From contig NZ_KE386569.1 of the NCBI RefSeq assembly GCF_000427625.1, positions 1,326,216 through 1,390,215 on the forward strand: a stretch of 64,000 nucleotides of DNA. Reading direction: 5' to 3'. Shown here in pieces: positions 45,446-54,575 of the stretch; position 1 is the stretch's first letter; every line of letters begins with the position of its first letter. Source of the DNA: Methylobacter luteus IMV-B-3098 (lineage in GTDB: Bacteria; Pseudomonadota; Gammaproteobacteria; Methylococcales; Methylomonadaceae). Under the pieces are notes generated by a model. It saw only the letters and a program-made list of their open reading frames with translations. It was not told the DNA's origin and made no database searches. The position numbers were made by a program, and so were the translations under genes.

Positions 45446-47101
45446 ATGATCAAGACTTCGCTACCGGCATTACCTGAAACCGGCCTGGCCGGTTTGAAAG
45501 AGCACTGGCGCAGCGATTTGCTGTCGGGGTTTCTGGTTTTTCTTATTGCATTGCCGTTATGCCTGGGCATCTCGATGGCGTCCGGATTTCCGCCTTCGGC
45601 GGGGATTCTTACGGCCATTATCGGCGGCCTGCTGGTGTCGCGCATCAACGGTTCCTACGTGACGATCAACGGGCCGGCCGCCGGCTTGATCGTCGTGGTT
45701 CTGAGTGCCGTGCAAACGCTGGGAGAAGGCGATGCGATGGCCGGCTACCGCTACACGCTGGCGGCGATCGTCGTTGCCAGCGCGCTGCAGATTCTGATGG
45801 GGGTCTTTAAGGCCGGGCGCCTTAGTTCATTTTTTCCGGCGTCGGTCGTGCACGGCATGCTGGCCGCGATCGGCATCATTATCATGACCAAGCAGATTCA
45901 TGTCATGCTCGGCGTGACGCCTGAAGAGGGCAGCCTGTTTTCGACCATGGCACAGATTCCGCACAGCCTGCTGAGCCCCAATCCGGAAATCGCGCTAATC
46001 GGCCTGACCGGACTGGTTATCCTGATCATCTGGTCGCTGTTGAAAAATCCCAAATTGAAAATGATTCCGGCGCCCATTATCGTCGTGCTGGTCGGCATGG
46101 GACTGGGCCGCTATTTTGATTTGAATCACGAGCATATGTATCTGTTTTTGCCGGATGCGCCTTTCATAAGCCATCATGAGGCAACGGTCGGACCGAGGTT
46201 TCTGGTCGCGATCTCCGACAAGTTCATGTCCAGCTTCTATTTTCCCGATTTTGCCAAGGTTGCGACGGTTGAATTCTGGGAAGCCGTGGTCAGCATCTGC
46301 CTGGTAGGCAGCCTTGAAAGCCTGCTCAGTGCCGTCACGGTGGATAAACTGGACCCTTACAGACGCCATTCCGATCTGGACCGCGACTTGACGGCGGTAG
46401 GCATTGGCAACCTGGTCGCCGGCCTGATAGGCGGCATGCCGATGATCGCCGAGATCGTGCGCAGTTCCGCCAACGTCAACAATGGCGCCAAAACCGGCTG
46501 GGCCAATTTCTTTCATGGCGCGTTGCTGTTGCTGTTTGTCGTGCTGTTCCCGCGCCTGATTCACAGCATTCCCCTGGCAGCCTTGGCGGCATTGCTGGTT
46601 TATACCGGTTTTCGTCTGGCCTCACCCAAGGAATTCGCCAAAGTCATGGGTATCGGAAAAGAACAGTTCTTTATTTTTATGGTCACAATCACAGGTGTTC
46701 TGGCGACCGATTTATTGATCGGCGTCGCTATCGGCATTGTGGCCAAGCTGGCTATCCATATTGCACGCGGGGTCTGGCTCAGGAATCTGTTCAAAATTCA
46801 TTTTTCCATCGAACGGCCAAATAGTGATACCGTGGTGGTCAAGCTGACAGGTTCGGCGATTTTTTCCAATTTTCTGCCATTGAAAAAAGCGCTGGCTGCG
46901 CTGGAACCGGGCAAATCGGTTGTTTTTGATTTATCGGACGGGTATCTGATCGACCATACAGTCATGGAGTTCATACATGATTACATGCATAACTATGAAG
47001 CGCATGGCGGCCACTGTAGGCAGATAGGCCGGGCTTCGGAAAAGTTTTCAGATCATGCGCTGGCCGCACGGTTGATGACGGCCGACGAAAGAAAAGGCTA
47101 A
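45446..47101 (+). CDS. SulP/SLC26-type anion permease with STAS domain
   Basis: A 551-residue inner-membrane transporter. I chose the ATG at 45446, preceded by GTGAGGA, over the in-frame 45218. Residues about 20-420 hold the SulP core (LLSGFLVFLIALPLCLGISM, NGPAAGLIVVVL, and the family-typical ANVNNGAKTGWANFFHG region, about 345-361). The last ~110 residues form a STAS domain (VVVKLTGSAIFSNFL, VVFDLSDGYLIDHTVMEFIH). SulP proteins carry sulfate, bicarbonate or other anions. Here the substrate is unknown; a link to the following proton-pumping-type subunits favours bicarbonate or another ion-coupled anion. It ends 65 bp before the complex's first gene. Confidence 0.9.
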   Translation: MIKTSLPALPETGLAGLKEHWRSDLLSGFLVFLIALPLCLGISMASGFPPSAGILTAIIGGLLVSRINGSYVTINGPAAGLIVVVLSAVQTLGEGDAMAGYRYTLAAIVVASALQILMGVFKAGRLSSFFPASVVHGMLAAIGIIIMTKQIHVMLGVTPEEGSLFSTMAQIPHSLLSPNPEIALIGLTGLVILIIWSLLKNPKLKMIPAPIIVVLVGMGLGRYFDLNHEHMYLFLPDAPFISHHEATVGPRFLVAISDKFMSSFYFPDFAKVATVEFWEAVVSICLVGSLESLLSAVTVDKLDPYRRHSDLDRDLTAVGIGNLVAGLIGGMPMIAEIVRSSANVNNGAKTGWANFFHGALLLLFVVLFPRLIHSIPLAALAALLVYTGFRLASPKEFAKVMGIGKEQFFIFMVTITGVLATDLLIGVAIGIVAKLAIHIARGVWLRNLFKIHFSIERPNSDTVVVKLTGSAIFSNFLPLKKALAALEPGKSVVFDLSDGYLIDHTVMEFIHDYMHNYEAHGGHCRQIGRASEKFSDHALAARLMTADERKG

Positions 47102-47166
47102 AGGTTTAGCCAAAGAATGGGCGATCAACCGATCGCCCTGTCCTGAATCGCTTTACGGAGAATTGA

Positions 47167-49248
47167 ATGATTCTTGTATTGGCTTATTGTTCTGTCCTGT
47201 TAAGCTTTGCTTCCTGCCTGCCGGCGCTGCTGATGTATCAGCGCCATAATCTGCCGGCCTTTAACCGGCAGTGGATCATTAATCTGGAAGAGCAGCATTT
47301 CCCGATTCTGATGCGGCGAGCCGTGTTTGGCTTATTGGGCTTGTCGGGTCTTTTCGCCATACTGGCCGGTCTGGGCGTACTGATCACCGGCGAGGTGATG
47401 ACCGACCGGATCAGTCTGGGCCTGCCCTGGCTGCCCTGGCAGGTGCGCTTCGACAATCTGTCCGGCTTCTTCTTTTTGATCATCGGCATTGCCGTTAGCG
47501 CCGTCAGCCTTTACGGCCCTGGCTATGTCTCGACCTATGAAGAAGGCCGGCATCCGTTTGCGGTCCTGAGTTTATTTACCGGCCTCTTTGTCGCCGGCAT
47601 GCTGCTGGTGCTGTTGGCCGATGATGCCTTCTTTTTCATGATCGCCTGGGAACTGATGTCAGTCGCCAGTTATTTTCTGGTGGCGTTTCAGCACGAAAAT
47701 CCGGCCAACCGGCGCGCGGCTTTCCTTTATCTGTTGATGGCGGAAATCGGGGCGCTCGCCATTATTCTGGCTTTCGGCGTGCTGGCCAGCTTTGCCGACG
47801 GCTTTACATTCGATGCCTTGCGCGATGCCCGGTTATCGACCACCTGGGCCAGCATCGCGTTTGTGCTGGCGCTGTTGGGTTTTGGCATGAAAGCGGGGCT
47901 CGTGCCCGTGCACGTCTGGCTGCCGGAAGCGCATCCCGTGGCGCCGTCGCATATTTCGGCTTTGATGAGCGGCGTGATGCTGAAAGTGGCCTTGTACGGC
48001 CTGATCCGGTTCTGTTTTGACCTGATCGGCGAGGTGCACTGGCAATGGGGACTGGCGCTGATGATATTGGGCACGGTCTCGGCCCTGGGCGGCATTCTGT
48101 ACGCCATGATGCAGACCAATCTGAAGCGTCTGCTGGCCTACAGCTCGGTAGAGAATATCGGCATCATCTTCATGGTGCTGGGCCTGTCGATGATTTTCAT
48201 GTCACAGAACCAACCGCAACTGGCGGCGCTGGGTTTTCTGGCGGCGCTGTTCCACGCTTTCAACCATGCCTTGTTCAAGAATCTGCTGTTTCTGGGCGCG
48301 GGCATTATTCATCATCAAACGCATGAGCTGAATATCGACCTGATGGGCGGCCTGATCAAGCGCATGCCGAAGACCGGCATGCTGTTCCTGATCGGCTGCA
48401 TGAGCATTTCGTCGTTGCCGCTGTTTAACGGCTTCGTTTCGGAATGGCTGGCTTTCCAGACCGCGCTGCAGGTCGATGTCATCGACAACGGCGTATTGCG
48501 CAGCCTGATTCCGGTCGCGGCCGCCTCTCTGGCATTAACGGCGGCCCTGGCGGCGGCCTGCTTCGTCAATGTTTTCGGCATCCTGTTTCTGGGACTGCCC
48601 CGCTCACGGCATTCCGACAAAGCCCAGGAAATTACCGATCAAGGCATGCTGGCAGGGCCTGCCCTGCTGGCCGGCCTGTGTTTTCTGTTCGGCATCTTTC
48701 CGGGCCTGATGCTCGGTTTGATCAATGACGTTGCCGGGCAAGTGCTGGGGGCATCCCTGCCGGATGGCGCTACGCTCAGTTGGCTGCACCTGGCGCCCGT
48801 TTCCGCCGACAAGGCGTCCTATTCGGCGCCGCTGGTGCTGGTCGGCGCCCTGATCGCAGCCGGCATCTGTTTCCGGTATCTGCGCCGGAGCCCTGCAACA
48901 GTCATGCGCCGGGCCGAAACCTGGGACTGCGGCTTTGGCGGTCTGACACCGCGTATGCAGTACAGCTCCAGCGCCTTCATGATGCCTTTCAGGCGTATTT
49001 TCGCCAGGGTCTGGATCATCGACGAACAGGTCAGGAAAGACAGCCAGGGCGCCATGAATCAGGATGTCGCGGCGATTCATTATTCCCTGCAGATACAGGA
49101 TCACAGCTGGCCGCGCCTGTACCAGCCGATTGAACGGGCCGTCAACAGGACGGCCAGACTGGTGGGACGCATTCAGACCGGCAATATCCGGACTTATCTG
49201 GGTTATTCGTTCGTTACCTTAATCGTTATGTTATGGATCATTAGTTAA
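47167..49248 (+). CDS. HyfB/NuoL-like membrane subunit of an energy-converting complex
   Basis: A 693-residue integral membrane protein related to the HyfB/HycC subunit of group 4 hydrogenases and to NuoL. About sixteen helices are visible. The proton-channel core is MKAGLVPVHVWLPEAHPVAP (about residues 241-260), with the lysine and histidines of antiporter-type subunits, followed by SHISALMSGVMLKVALYGL. RLLAYSSVENIGI and NHALFKNLLFLGAGIIHH continue the core. The ATG at 47167 follows a GGAG site. It starts the compact block whose genes overlap by one to four bases. Its job would be ion translocation, coupled to the hydrophilic subunits. Confidence 0.9.
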   Translation: MILVLAYCSVLLSFASCLPALLMYQRHNLPAFNRQWIINLEEQHFPILMRRAVFGLLGLSGLFAILAGLGVLITGEVMTDRISLGLPWLPWQVRFDNLSGFFFLIIGIAVSAVSLYGPGYVSTYEEGRHPFAVLSLFTGLFVAGMLLVLLADDAFFFMIAWELMSVASYFLVAFQHENPANRRAAFLYLLMAEIGALAIILAFGVLASFADGFTFDALRDARLSTTWASIAFVLALLGFGMKAGLVPVHVWLPEAHPVAPSHISALMSGVMLKVALYGLIRFCFDLIGEVHWQWGLALMILGTVSALGGILYAMMQTNLKRLLAYSSVENIGIIFMVLGLSMIFMSQNQPQLAALGFLAALFHAFNHALFKNLLFLGAGIIHHQTHELNIDLMGGLIKRMPKTGMLFLIGCMSISSLPLFNGFVSEWLAFQTALQVDVIDNGVLRSLIPVAAASLALTAALAAACFVNVFGILFLGLPRSRHSDKAQEITDQGMLAGPALLAGLCFLFGIFPGLMLGLINDVAGQVLGASLPDGATLSWLHLAPVSADKASYSAPLVLVGALIAAGICFRYLRRSPATVMRRAETWDCGFGGLTPRMQYSSSAFMMPFRRIFARVWIIDEQVRKDSQGAMNQDVAAIHYSLQIQDHSWPRLYQPIERAVNRTARLVGRIQTGNIRTYLGYSFVTLIVMLWIIS

Positions 49249-50192
49249 TGAATTGGTTATTGGCAGTTTTACAGACCGTGCTGTTTGTCGCGCTGGCGCC
49301 CCTGCTGGCGGGCTGGATCAAATGGTGTAAATGTCGCTTGCAGAACCGCAAGGCGCCGTCCTTGTTCCAGCCTTACCGGGACTTGCTCAAGCTGACGCGC
49401 AAGCAGCCGGTGGTCTCGGATCAGGCATCCTGGATCTTCACGACCTCTCCGTACATCATCTTCTCGGCCATGGTGCTGGCCGCCAGCATCGTGCCGCTGG
49501 TGGCCGTTGACCTGCCCACCTCGGCCAACGCCGATGTCATCGTGCTGATCGGTTTTTTTTCTTTCGCCCGGTTTTTTCTGGCATTGGCCGGCCTGGACAT
49601 CGGCACGGCTTTCGGCGGCATGGGTTCATCGCGTGAAATGACGATATCCTCGATGGCTGAACCGGCCATGCTGATGGGTATTTTTGCGCTGACCATGTCC
49701 GCCTCCACGACTAATCTATCGTTCGCTATCGACTTTGTGCTCAATGAAGGACTGGTACTGCGGCCGTCATTCATTTTCGCCCTGCTTTCGCTGATGCTGG
49801 TCGCGATTGCCGAGACCGGGCGCATACCTGTCGATAATCCGGCGACGCATCTGGAGCTGACCATGATCCATGAAGCCATGATCCTGGAATACAGCGGCCG
49901 CCATCTGGCCCTGATCGAATGGGCCAGCCAGTTGAAACTTATGCTGTACGGCGTACTGATCGCCAACATCTTTTTCCCGTGGGGCATTGCCGAACGAATT
50001 ACGGTTGAGGCATTGAAATACGGCCTGCTGGCCATCGTCGTCAAACTGGCCTTGCTGGCGGTTCTGCTGGCGCTGTCGGAAACGCTGTTTGCCAAAATGC
50101 GCCTGTTTCGCGTGCAGGAATTCCTCAGTTTTGCTTACTTGCTGGGCTTGCTGGGCATGTTGAGCCATATTATTCTGGAGGGGGCCCGTTGA
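49248..50192 (+). CDS. HyfC/NuoH-like membrane subunit
   Basis: A 314-residue protein with about eight helices, of the NuoH/HycD family that joins the hydrophilic arm to the membrane. The signature loop region AETGRIPVDNPATHLELTMI (about 185-204) holds the conserved acidic and proline residues; ILEYSGRHLALIEWASQLKL follows. FGGMGSSREMTISSMAEPAM (about 122-141) matches the quinone-channel-like loop of complex I. It starts on the last base of the preceding stop (TAATG). Confidence 0.92.
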   Translation: MNWLLAVLQTVLFVALAPLLAGWIKWCKCRLQNRKAPSLFQPYRDLLKLTRKQPVVSDQASWIFTTSPYIIFSAMVLAASIVPLVAVDLPTSANADVIVLIGFFSFARFFLALAGLDIGTAFGGMGSSREMTISSMAEPAMLMGIFALTMSASTTNLSFAIDFVLNEGLVLRPSFIFALLSLMLVAIAETGRIPVDNPATHLELTMIHEAMILEYSGRHLALIEWASQLKLMLYGVLIANIFFPWGIAERITVEALKYGLLAIVVKLALLAVLLALSETLFAKMRLFRVQEFLSFAYLLGLLGMLSHIILEGAR

Positions 50193-50869
50193 TGAATATA
50201 GAACAACTGGATTTTTACACGCAGGCCGTTTTATCGCTGGCGGCATTGGTCGGGCTCACGTCTTTTCTGATGCTGGGCCAGGGGCGGCTGTTACGGCTGA
50301 TTTTCGTATTTGCGGTACAGGGTTTTTTATTGGCTTTGACCACGGCCGTGGCCGCCTACAGCCTGAATATTCACCATTTGTATATTTCCGCCGTGCTGAC
50401 GCTGGTTCTCAAGGTGATTGTCATTCCGTGGATGCTGCGGCGACTGGTGCTGCAAATGAACATGCACCGTGATGTCGAGGCGTTGAAAAATAATTCCGCA
50501 GTAATGCTGGGCGGCGCTAGCCTGATGGTATTCAGCTATTACATACTGCACCCTATCGTGCAGACCTCTTCTATCGTCATGCTGAATGCGCTGGCGGTCA
50601 GTTTGTCCGTGATGTTATTGGGCATGCTGCTGATGATCTCGCACCGGCAGGCGGTCGCGCATGTGGTCGGTTTTATGTCGATAGAGAACGGCCTGTTTTT
50701 TGCCGCCATTGTCGCCACGCACGGCATGCCGATGGTGGTCGAACTGGGCGTGGCATTCGATGTGCTGGTGGCGGCTGTGCTGTTCGGCATCTTTTTCTTT
50801 CATATCCGCACCAGTATCGATTCGCTCGACGTCGATCTGCTGAACCGCTTGAGCGAGGTGGATAAATGA
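50192..50869 (+). CDS. HyfE-like membrane subunit
   Basis: A 225-residue membrane protein with about six helices, resembling HyfE, which corresponds to a NuoK-like subunit with extra helices. Features are LILKVIVIPWMLRRLV-type sequence (about 66-83) and VVGFMSIENGLFFAAIVATHGMPMVVELG (about 155-185), whose glutamates fit the proton path of NuoK. The ATG at 50192 overlaps the preceding stop (TGATG); an in-frame TTG one codon earlier is less likely. The last codons overlap the HyfF-like start. Confidence 0.85.
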   Translation: MNIEQLDFYTQAVLSLAALVGLTSFLMLGQGRLLRLIFVFAVQGFLLALTTAVAAYSLNIHHLYISAVLTLVLKVIVIPWMLRRLVLQMNMHRDVEALKNNSAVMLGGASLMVFSYYILHPIVQTSSIVMLNALAVSLSVMLLGMLLMISHRQAVAHVVGFMSIENGLFFAAIVATHGMPMVVELGVAFDVLVAAVLFGIFFFHIRTSIDSLDVDLLNRLSEVDK

Positions 50870-52329
50870 TCGCGGCCTATCTGGTGCTCTTGATTCCACT
50901 GACCGGCATGGCCTTTTTCGCGTTGGCCGGACACCGGGCCGATTCCGGTATCTGGAATATCCGCCTGAACGCCATCAATCTCGTTGCCACGGTCTGGCTG
51001 GCCGTTAACGTGCTGCGCGAAGGCACGATTCTGTCATCAGGCAAGGCGTTTCTGGTCGATCCGTTCAACGTCTACCTGATCGTGCTGACGGCTTTCGTCG
51101 GCCTGACCACGGCCATTTTTTCCGCGCCTTACATGGAGCACGAAAAGGAAATCGGCAGGCTCAACGATGCCCGCCTGAAGCTTTACCATGCCATGTATCA
51201 GGGCTTCATGCTGTCAATGTACCTGGTACTGACGACCAACAACATGGGCATCCTGTGGGTCGCGATGGAAGGCGCGACGCTGGCGACGGTGCTGCTGGTC
51301 AGTCTTTATCGCACGCCCGAATCGGTAGAAGCGGCCTGGAAATATTTCATCCTCTGCGGCGTCGGCATCGCGCAGGCGCTGTTCGGCACGATTTTGCTGT
51401 ATTACGCGGCCGAGCAAATAGGCAGCGAAGAAAATGCCCTGCTCTGGTCGGTGCTTTATGAGAATGCCGGCAAGCTCAATCCCGAAGTGCTTAAAATCGC
51501 ATTCGTATTCCTGCTGATCGGCTACGGCACCAAAATCGGCCTCGTGCCGCTGCATAACTGGCTGCCCGATGCGCACTCCGAAGGTCCGACGCCGATGTCG
51601 GCGGTTCTGTCCGGTCTGCTGCTGAATGATGCGCTCTATGCCGTCGTGCGCAACAAAATGCTGGTCGACGGCGCAACCCATTCCGATATGGCCGGTTTCC
51701 TGATGATGGGATTCGGCCTGCTGTCGTTCCTGGTTGGCGCCCTGTTCCTGCATCGGCAAAAAGATATCAAAAGGCTGTTCAGTTATTCCTCGATCGAACA
51801 CATGGGCATGATGACTTTTGCTTTCGGTATCGGCGGCCCATTGGCGACTTTTGCCGCCTTGCTGCATATGACCGTGCATTCCTTGACCAAGTCGGCGATT
51901 TTCGTAACGGTCGGTCATGCCTCCCAACTCGCCGGCACGCAAAGCATGGAAAAAATACGCGGATTGATTAAAACCCAACCGGAAGTCGGCTGGGGCCTGT
52001 TGATCGGCACGGTTTCTATTGCCGGCTTTCCGCCATTCGGCGTGTTTACCAGCGAGTTTCTGGTGCTGCTAGCCACAATGCACAGCTATCCGTGGCTGGC
52101 GCCGTTGTTGTTGCTGGGTATAGGCATTGCCTTCGCGGGCCTGTTCCGGCATATCCAGCCGATCGTCTATGGCGACAGGCCCGAAGGCCAGCAGCCGATC
52201 AAAGCCAACCTGTGGCCGGTCATGATTCATTTGGGTCTGGTGCTCTGGCTGGGCCTGGCTATTCCGGGCTTCCTGGCCGACTGGTTTTCACAGGCGACGA
52301 TATTAATCTCGGGGAGCGCGCCGTTATGA
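50866..52329 (+). CDS. HyfF/NuoN-like antiporter-type membrane subunit
   Basis: A 487-residue membrane protein with about fourteen helices. GYGTKIGLVPLHNWLPDAH (about residues 217-235) and the next block EGPTPMSAVLSGLLLNDALY form the antiporter-type core. KRLFSYSSIEHMGMMTFAFG (about 302-321) and MTVHSLTKSAIFVTVGHASQ follow. It is the second of two antiporter-type subunits; the third found in Hyf (HyfD) has no counterpart here. The start overlaps the preceding stop by four bases (ATGA). Confidence 0.9.
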   Translation: MIAAYLVLLIPLTGMAFFALAGHRADSGIWNIRLNAINLVATVWLAVNVLREGTILSSGKAFLVDPFNVYLIVLTAFVGLTTAIFSAPYMEHEKEIGRLNDARLKLYHAMYQGFMLSMYLVLTTNNMGILWVAMEGATLATVLLVSLYRTPESVEAAWKYFILCGVGIAQALFGTILLYYAAEQIGSEENALLWSVLYENAGKLNPEVLKIAFVFLLIGYGTKIGLVPLHNWLPDAHSEGPTPMSAVLSGLLLNDALYAVVRNKMLVDGATHSDMAGFLMMGFGLLSFLVGALFLHRQKDIKRLFSYSSIEHMGMMTFAFGIGGPLATFAALLHMTVHSLTKSAIFVTVGHASQLAGTQSMEKIRGLIKTQPEVGWGLLIGTVSIAGFPPFGVFTSEFLVLLATMHSYPWLAPLLLLGIGIAFAGLFRHIQPIVYGDRPEGQQPIKANLWPVMIHLGLVLWLGLAIPGFLADWFSQATILISGSAPL

Positions 52330-53909
52330 GTTATTCAAATTCCAGCTGGAAGGTCGATTTTTTAAAGCAGGCTGATGAGGTTGGCATCACAGTCGAACAG
52401 CTCACTATCGGCCCGGCAAGCCTGTGGCGGATTGTCAGCAGCGACTGGCAACGATTCGCGGAGCTGGCCTTGCAGCAAAACCTGCGCTGGGCGGCCGGCT
52501 GGGCCGAGCAGGAGCAGGAATGGTTTTTAATCAATGCCTGTTTCGAAAAGCAGGGCTGTTATGTTCTGCTTAGGACAAAAGTACATAACCCGAAACCGGA
52601 ACTGCCTTCGCAGGCCACGGTATATCCGGCCGCCAGCCGCAGTGAACGCCATACGCAGGATATGTTCGGCCTGAATTTCGTGGGCCATCCCGACAACCGG
52701 CCCTGGACACGGCACAAGGCCTGGCCCAAAAACAGCTATCCGTTGCGCAAGGATTTTCCTGTTCAGGGCGAACCGGAAGCGGTCACGCCGCCCGATCGGG
52801 ATTATTCCTTCGTCAAGGCCTACGGTGCGGGCGTTTATGAAATTCCGGTCGGCCCGGTTCATGCCGGCATTATCGAACCCGGCCACTTCCGCTTTCAGGC
52901 CATGGGCGAAACCATCTTGAATCTGGAAGAGCGCCTCGGCTATACGCACAAGGGCATCGAGAAAATCGCCGAAGGCCGAACGCCCGAACAGCTGGCGCGT
53001 CTGGCCGGACGGGTTTCCGGCGATACTACGATCGGGCATTGCTGGGCGGCCTGCATGGCCATGGAACAGGCCGCCGGCCTTTCCATTCCGCCGCGCGCGG
53101 CCTTGATACGCGGCATTCTGGCCGAGCGTGAGCGGATCGCCAACCATTTGGGCGATATGGGCGCGATCTGCAATGACGTCGGTTTCGCCTTTGCGCAGAT
53201 GCAATTCACGCGCCTGCGGGAACTGTGGCTGCGCTGCAATGCGCAACTGTTCGGCCATCGCCTGCTGATGGACAGGATTGTACCGGGCGGCGTGGCCTGT
53301 GATTTATCCGAGCAGGCCGGTATCGCGATCAAGCGGGGAATATACCAACTGAAAGTTGAATTGGGCGAAATCCTGCCGGCGCTGGATTTGAACTCGTCTC
53401 TGGAAGACAGGCTCTACACGGCCGGCTACCTGCCCGAAGAGATCGCCGCCGCTCTCGGCACATTGGGTTTTGTCGGCCGGGCCAGCGGACAGGATTTCGA
53501 TGTGCGCCGCGACGCACCTTACGCGCCCTATGACCGGCTGACTGTCAAGGTGCCGGTGGAAGCGCAGAGCGATATCGCCTCGCGCTTCTGGGTCAGATAC
53601 AAGGAGATCAGCGTTGCCCTTAAACTGATAGGGCAATTCATCGATCTGCTGGCGCCGGGCGATCTGCTCAGCGACTGGAAAACACCCGAAGCGGGCCGTG
53701 AAGGTCTGGGCATTGTCGAAGGCTGGCGCGGTGAGATCATTACGTATGTCCGTTTTGATGCCGACAATGCCATCGCCCGCTTCTATCCGCGCGATCCCAG
53801 CCTGCTGAACTGGCCAGCGCTGGAAAAGCTCGTGCTGGGTAACATCGTGCCGGATTTTCCGGTCTGCAACAAATCCGTGAACGGTTCCTATTCGGGCCAT
53901 GATTTGTAG
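52326..53909 (+). CDS. NuoCD/HyfG-like large subunit without the nickel-binding cysteines
   Basis: A 527-residue fusion: a NuoC-like N-terminal domain (SERHTQDMFGLNFVGHPDNR, about 106-125) and a NuoD/HycE-like domain (YGAGVYEIPVGPVHAGIIEPGH, about 166-187; ALIRGILAERERIANHLGDM, about 258-277). True group 4 hydrogenases have CGxC near RVCGICG and CxxC near the C-terminus. Here the first reads GRVSGDTTIGHC (228-239), and the second is a single cysteine, VCNKS (C514). The active site therefore cannot hold the NiFe centre. This fits the Ehr (energy-converting hydrogenase-related) type. I start at 52326, overlapping HyfF's stop by four bases; the upstream in-frame extension is rejected. Confidence 0.9.
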   Translation: MSYSNSSWKVDFLKQADEVGITVEQLTIGPASLWRIVSSDWQRFAELALQQNLRWAAGWAEQEQEWFLINACFEKQGCYVLLRTKVHNPKPELPSQATVYPAASRSERHTQDMFGLNFVGHPDNRPWTRHKAWPKNSYPLRKDFPVQGEPEAVTPPDRDYSFVKAYGAGVYEIPVGPVHAGIIEPGHFRFQAMGETILNLEERLGYTHKGIEKIAEGRTPEQLARLAGRVSGDTTIGHCWAACMAMEQAAGLSIPPRAALIRGILAERERIANHLGDMGAICNDVGFAFAQMQFTRLRELWLRCNAQLFGHRLLMDRIVPGGVACDLSEQAGIAIKRGIYQLKVELGEILPALDLNSSLEDRLYTAGYLPEEIAAALGTLGFVGRASGQDFDVRRDAPYAPYDRLTVKVPVEAQSDIASRFWVRYKEISVALKLIGQFIDLLAPGDLLSDWKTPEAGREGLGIVEGWRGEIITYVRFDADNAIARFYPRDPSLLNWPALEKLVLGNIVPDFPVCNKSVNGSYSGHDL

Positions 53910-53918
53910 GAAAGACTC

Positions 53919-54434
53919 ATGCTGAGACTATTTAAAAAAATTCTGACCACCGGCGTAGTCACCGAGCGCGTTAAAGCACCGAAAGACGATGAACTGGAAC
54001 AGCTCGGCATCGAGATTAAAAGGCATATCGACCGGAAATTCTCGGGCAGTATCGCGATCAGGGAAGTCGATGCCGGCTCCTGCAACGGCTGCGAGCTGGA
54101 GATCCATGCGCTCAACAATCCCTTCTATGACATAGAACGCTTCGGCATCCATTTCGTCGCCTCGCCTCGGCATGCCGACGTGCTGCTCGTGACCGGCCCG
54201 GTATCGCGGCACATGCAGACCGCTTTACTGCGCACTTATGAGGCGACGCCCGATCCGAAGTGGGTTATCGCAGCCGGCGATTGCGCCGCCTGCGGCGGTG
54301 AATTCGGCGTGTCCTACGCCAGCTGCGGCGCAGTATCCAACGTCATCCCGGTGGACATGGTGATCCCCGGCTGCCCGCCGACGCCGTTGGTCTTGATGAA
54401 AGGCTTGTTAGGGTTAATGCACAGGCAGAGGTAG
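53919..54434 (+). CDS. HyfI/NuoB-like small subunit with intact Fe-S cysteines
   Basis: A 171-residue soluble protein. It keeps all four ligands of the proximal [4Fe-4S] cluster: SCNGCE (C55, C58), AAGDCA (C122) and PGCPPTP (C152). VRHADVLLVTGPV-like sequence (about 84-96) is typical of NuoB and HycG. So electrons can reach the large subunit even though it lacks NiFe. No separate ferredoxin-like (HyfA, HyfH) gene is found. Its TAG stop (54432-54434) is supplied by a palindromic repeat, so the terminal HRQR may not be ancestral. Confidence 0.92.
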   Translation: MLRLFKKILTTGVVTERVKAPKDDELEQLGIEIKRHIDRKFSGSIAIREVDAGSCNGCELEIHALNNPFYDIERFGIHFVASPRHADVLLVTGPVSRHMQTALLRTYEATPDPKWVIAAGDCAACGGEFGVSYASCGAVSNVIPVDMVIPGCPPTPLVLMKGLLGLMHRQR

Positions 54435-54487
54435 GGTACGCATTGCGTACTATTTCTACTTAATAAAGGTACGCGATGCGTACCCTA
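54432..54487. repeat. TAGGGTACGC palindromic repeat at the end of the complex
   Basis: The left arm TAGGGTACGCATTGCGTAC and right arm GTACGCGATGCGTACCCTA pair around an 18-bp centre; one base differs. The first TAG is the stop of the small-subunit gene. It separates the Ehr-like genes from the DUF2490 gene and may weaken read-through. Confidence 0.9.
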
Positions 54488-54575
54488 CATGAGTTTCCAA
54501 TCAGCCGGTATAATCCCCCATGATGCAACGCGGCAATAGCTGTACAGCATCCCTTGCCTTTTACAAAAATAAAAC

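Noticed and set aside
52092-52325. Longer N-terminus for the NuoCD-like subunit
   Set aside because: It overlaps the end of the HyfF-like gene in another frame; the ATG at 52326 gives the expected four-base overlap.
45446-54434. Functional group 4 NiFe hydrogenase
   Set aside because: Gene order resembles Hyf, but the large subunit lacks the nickel-binding cysteine pairs and no hydrogenase maturation genes are in the window.
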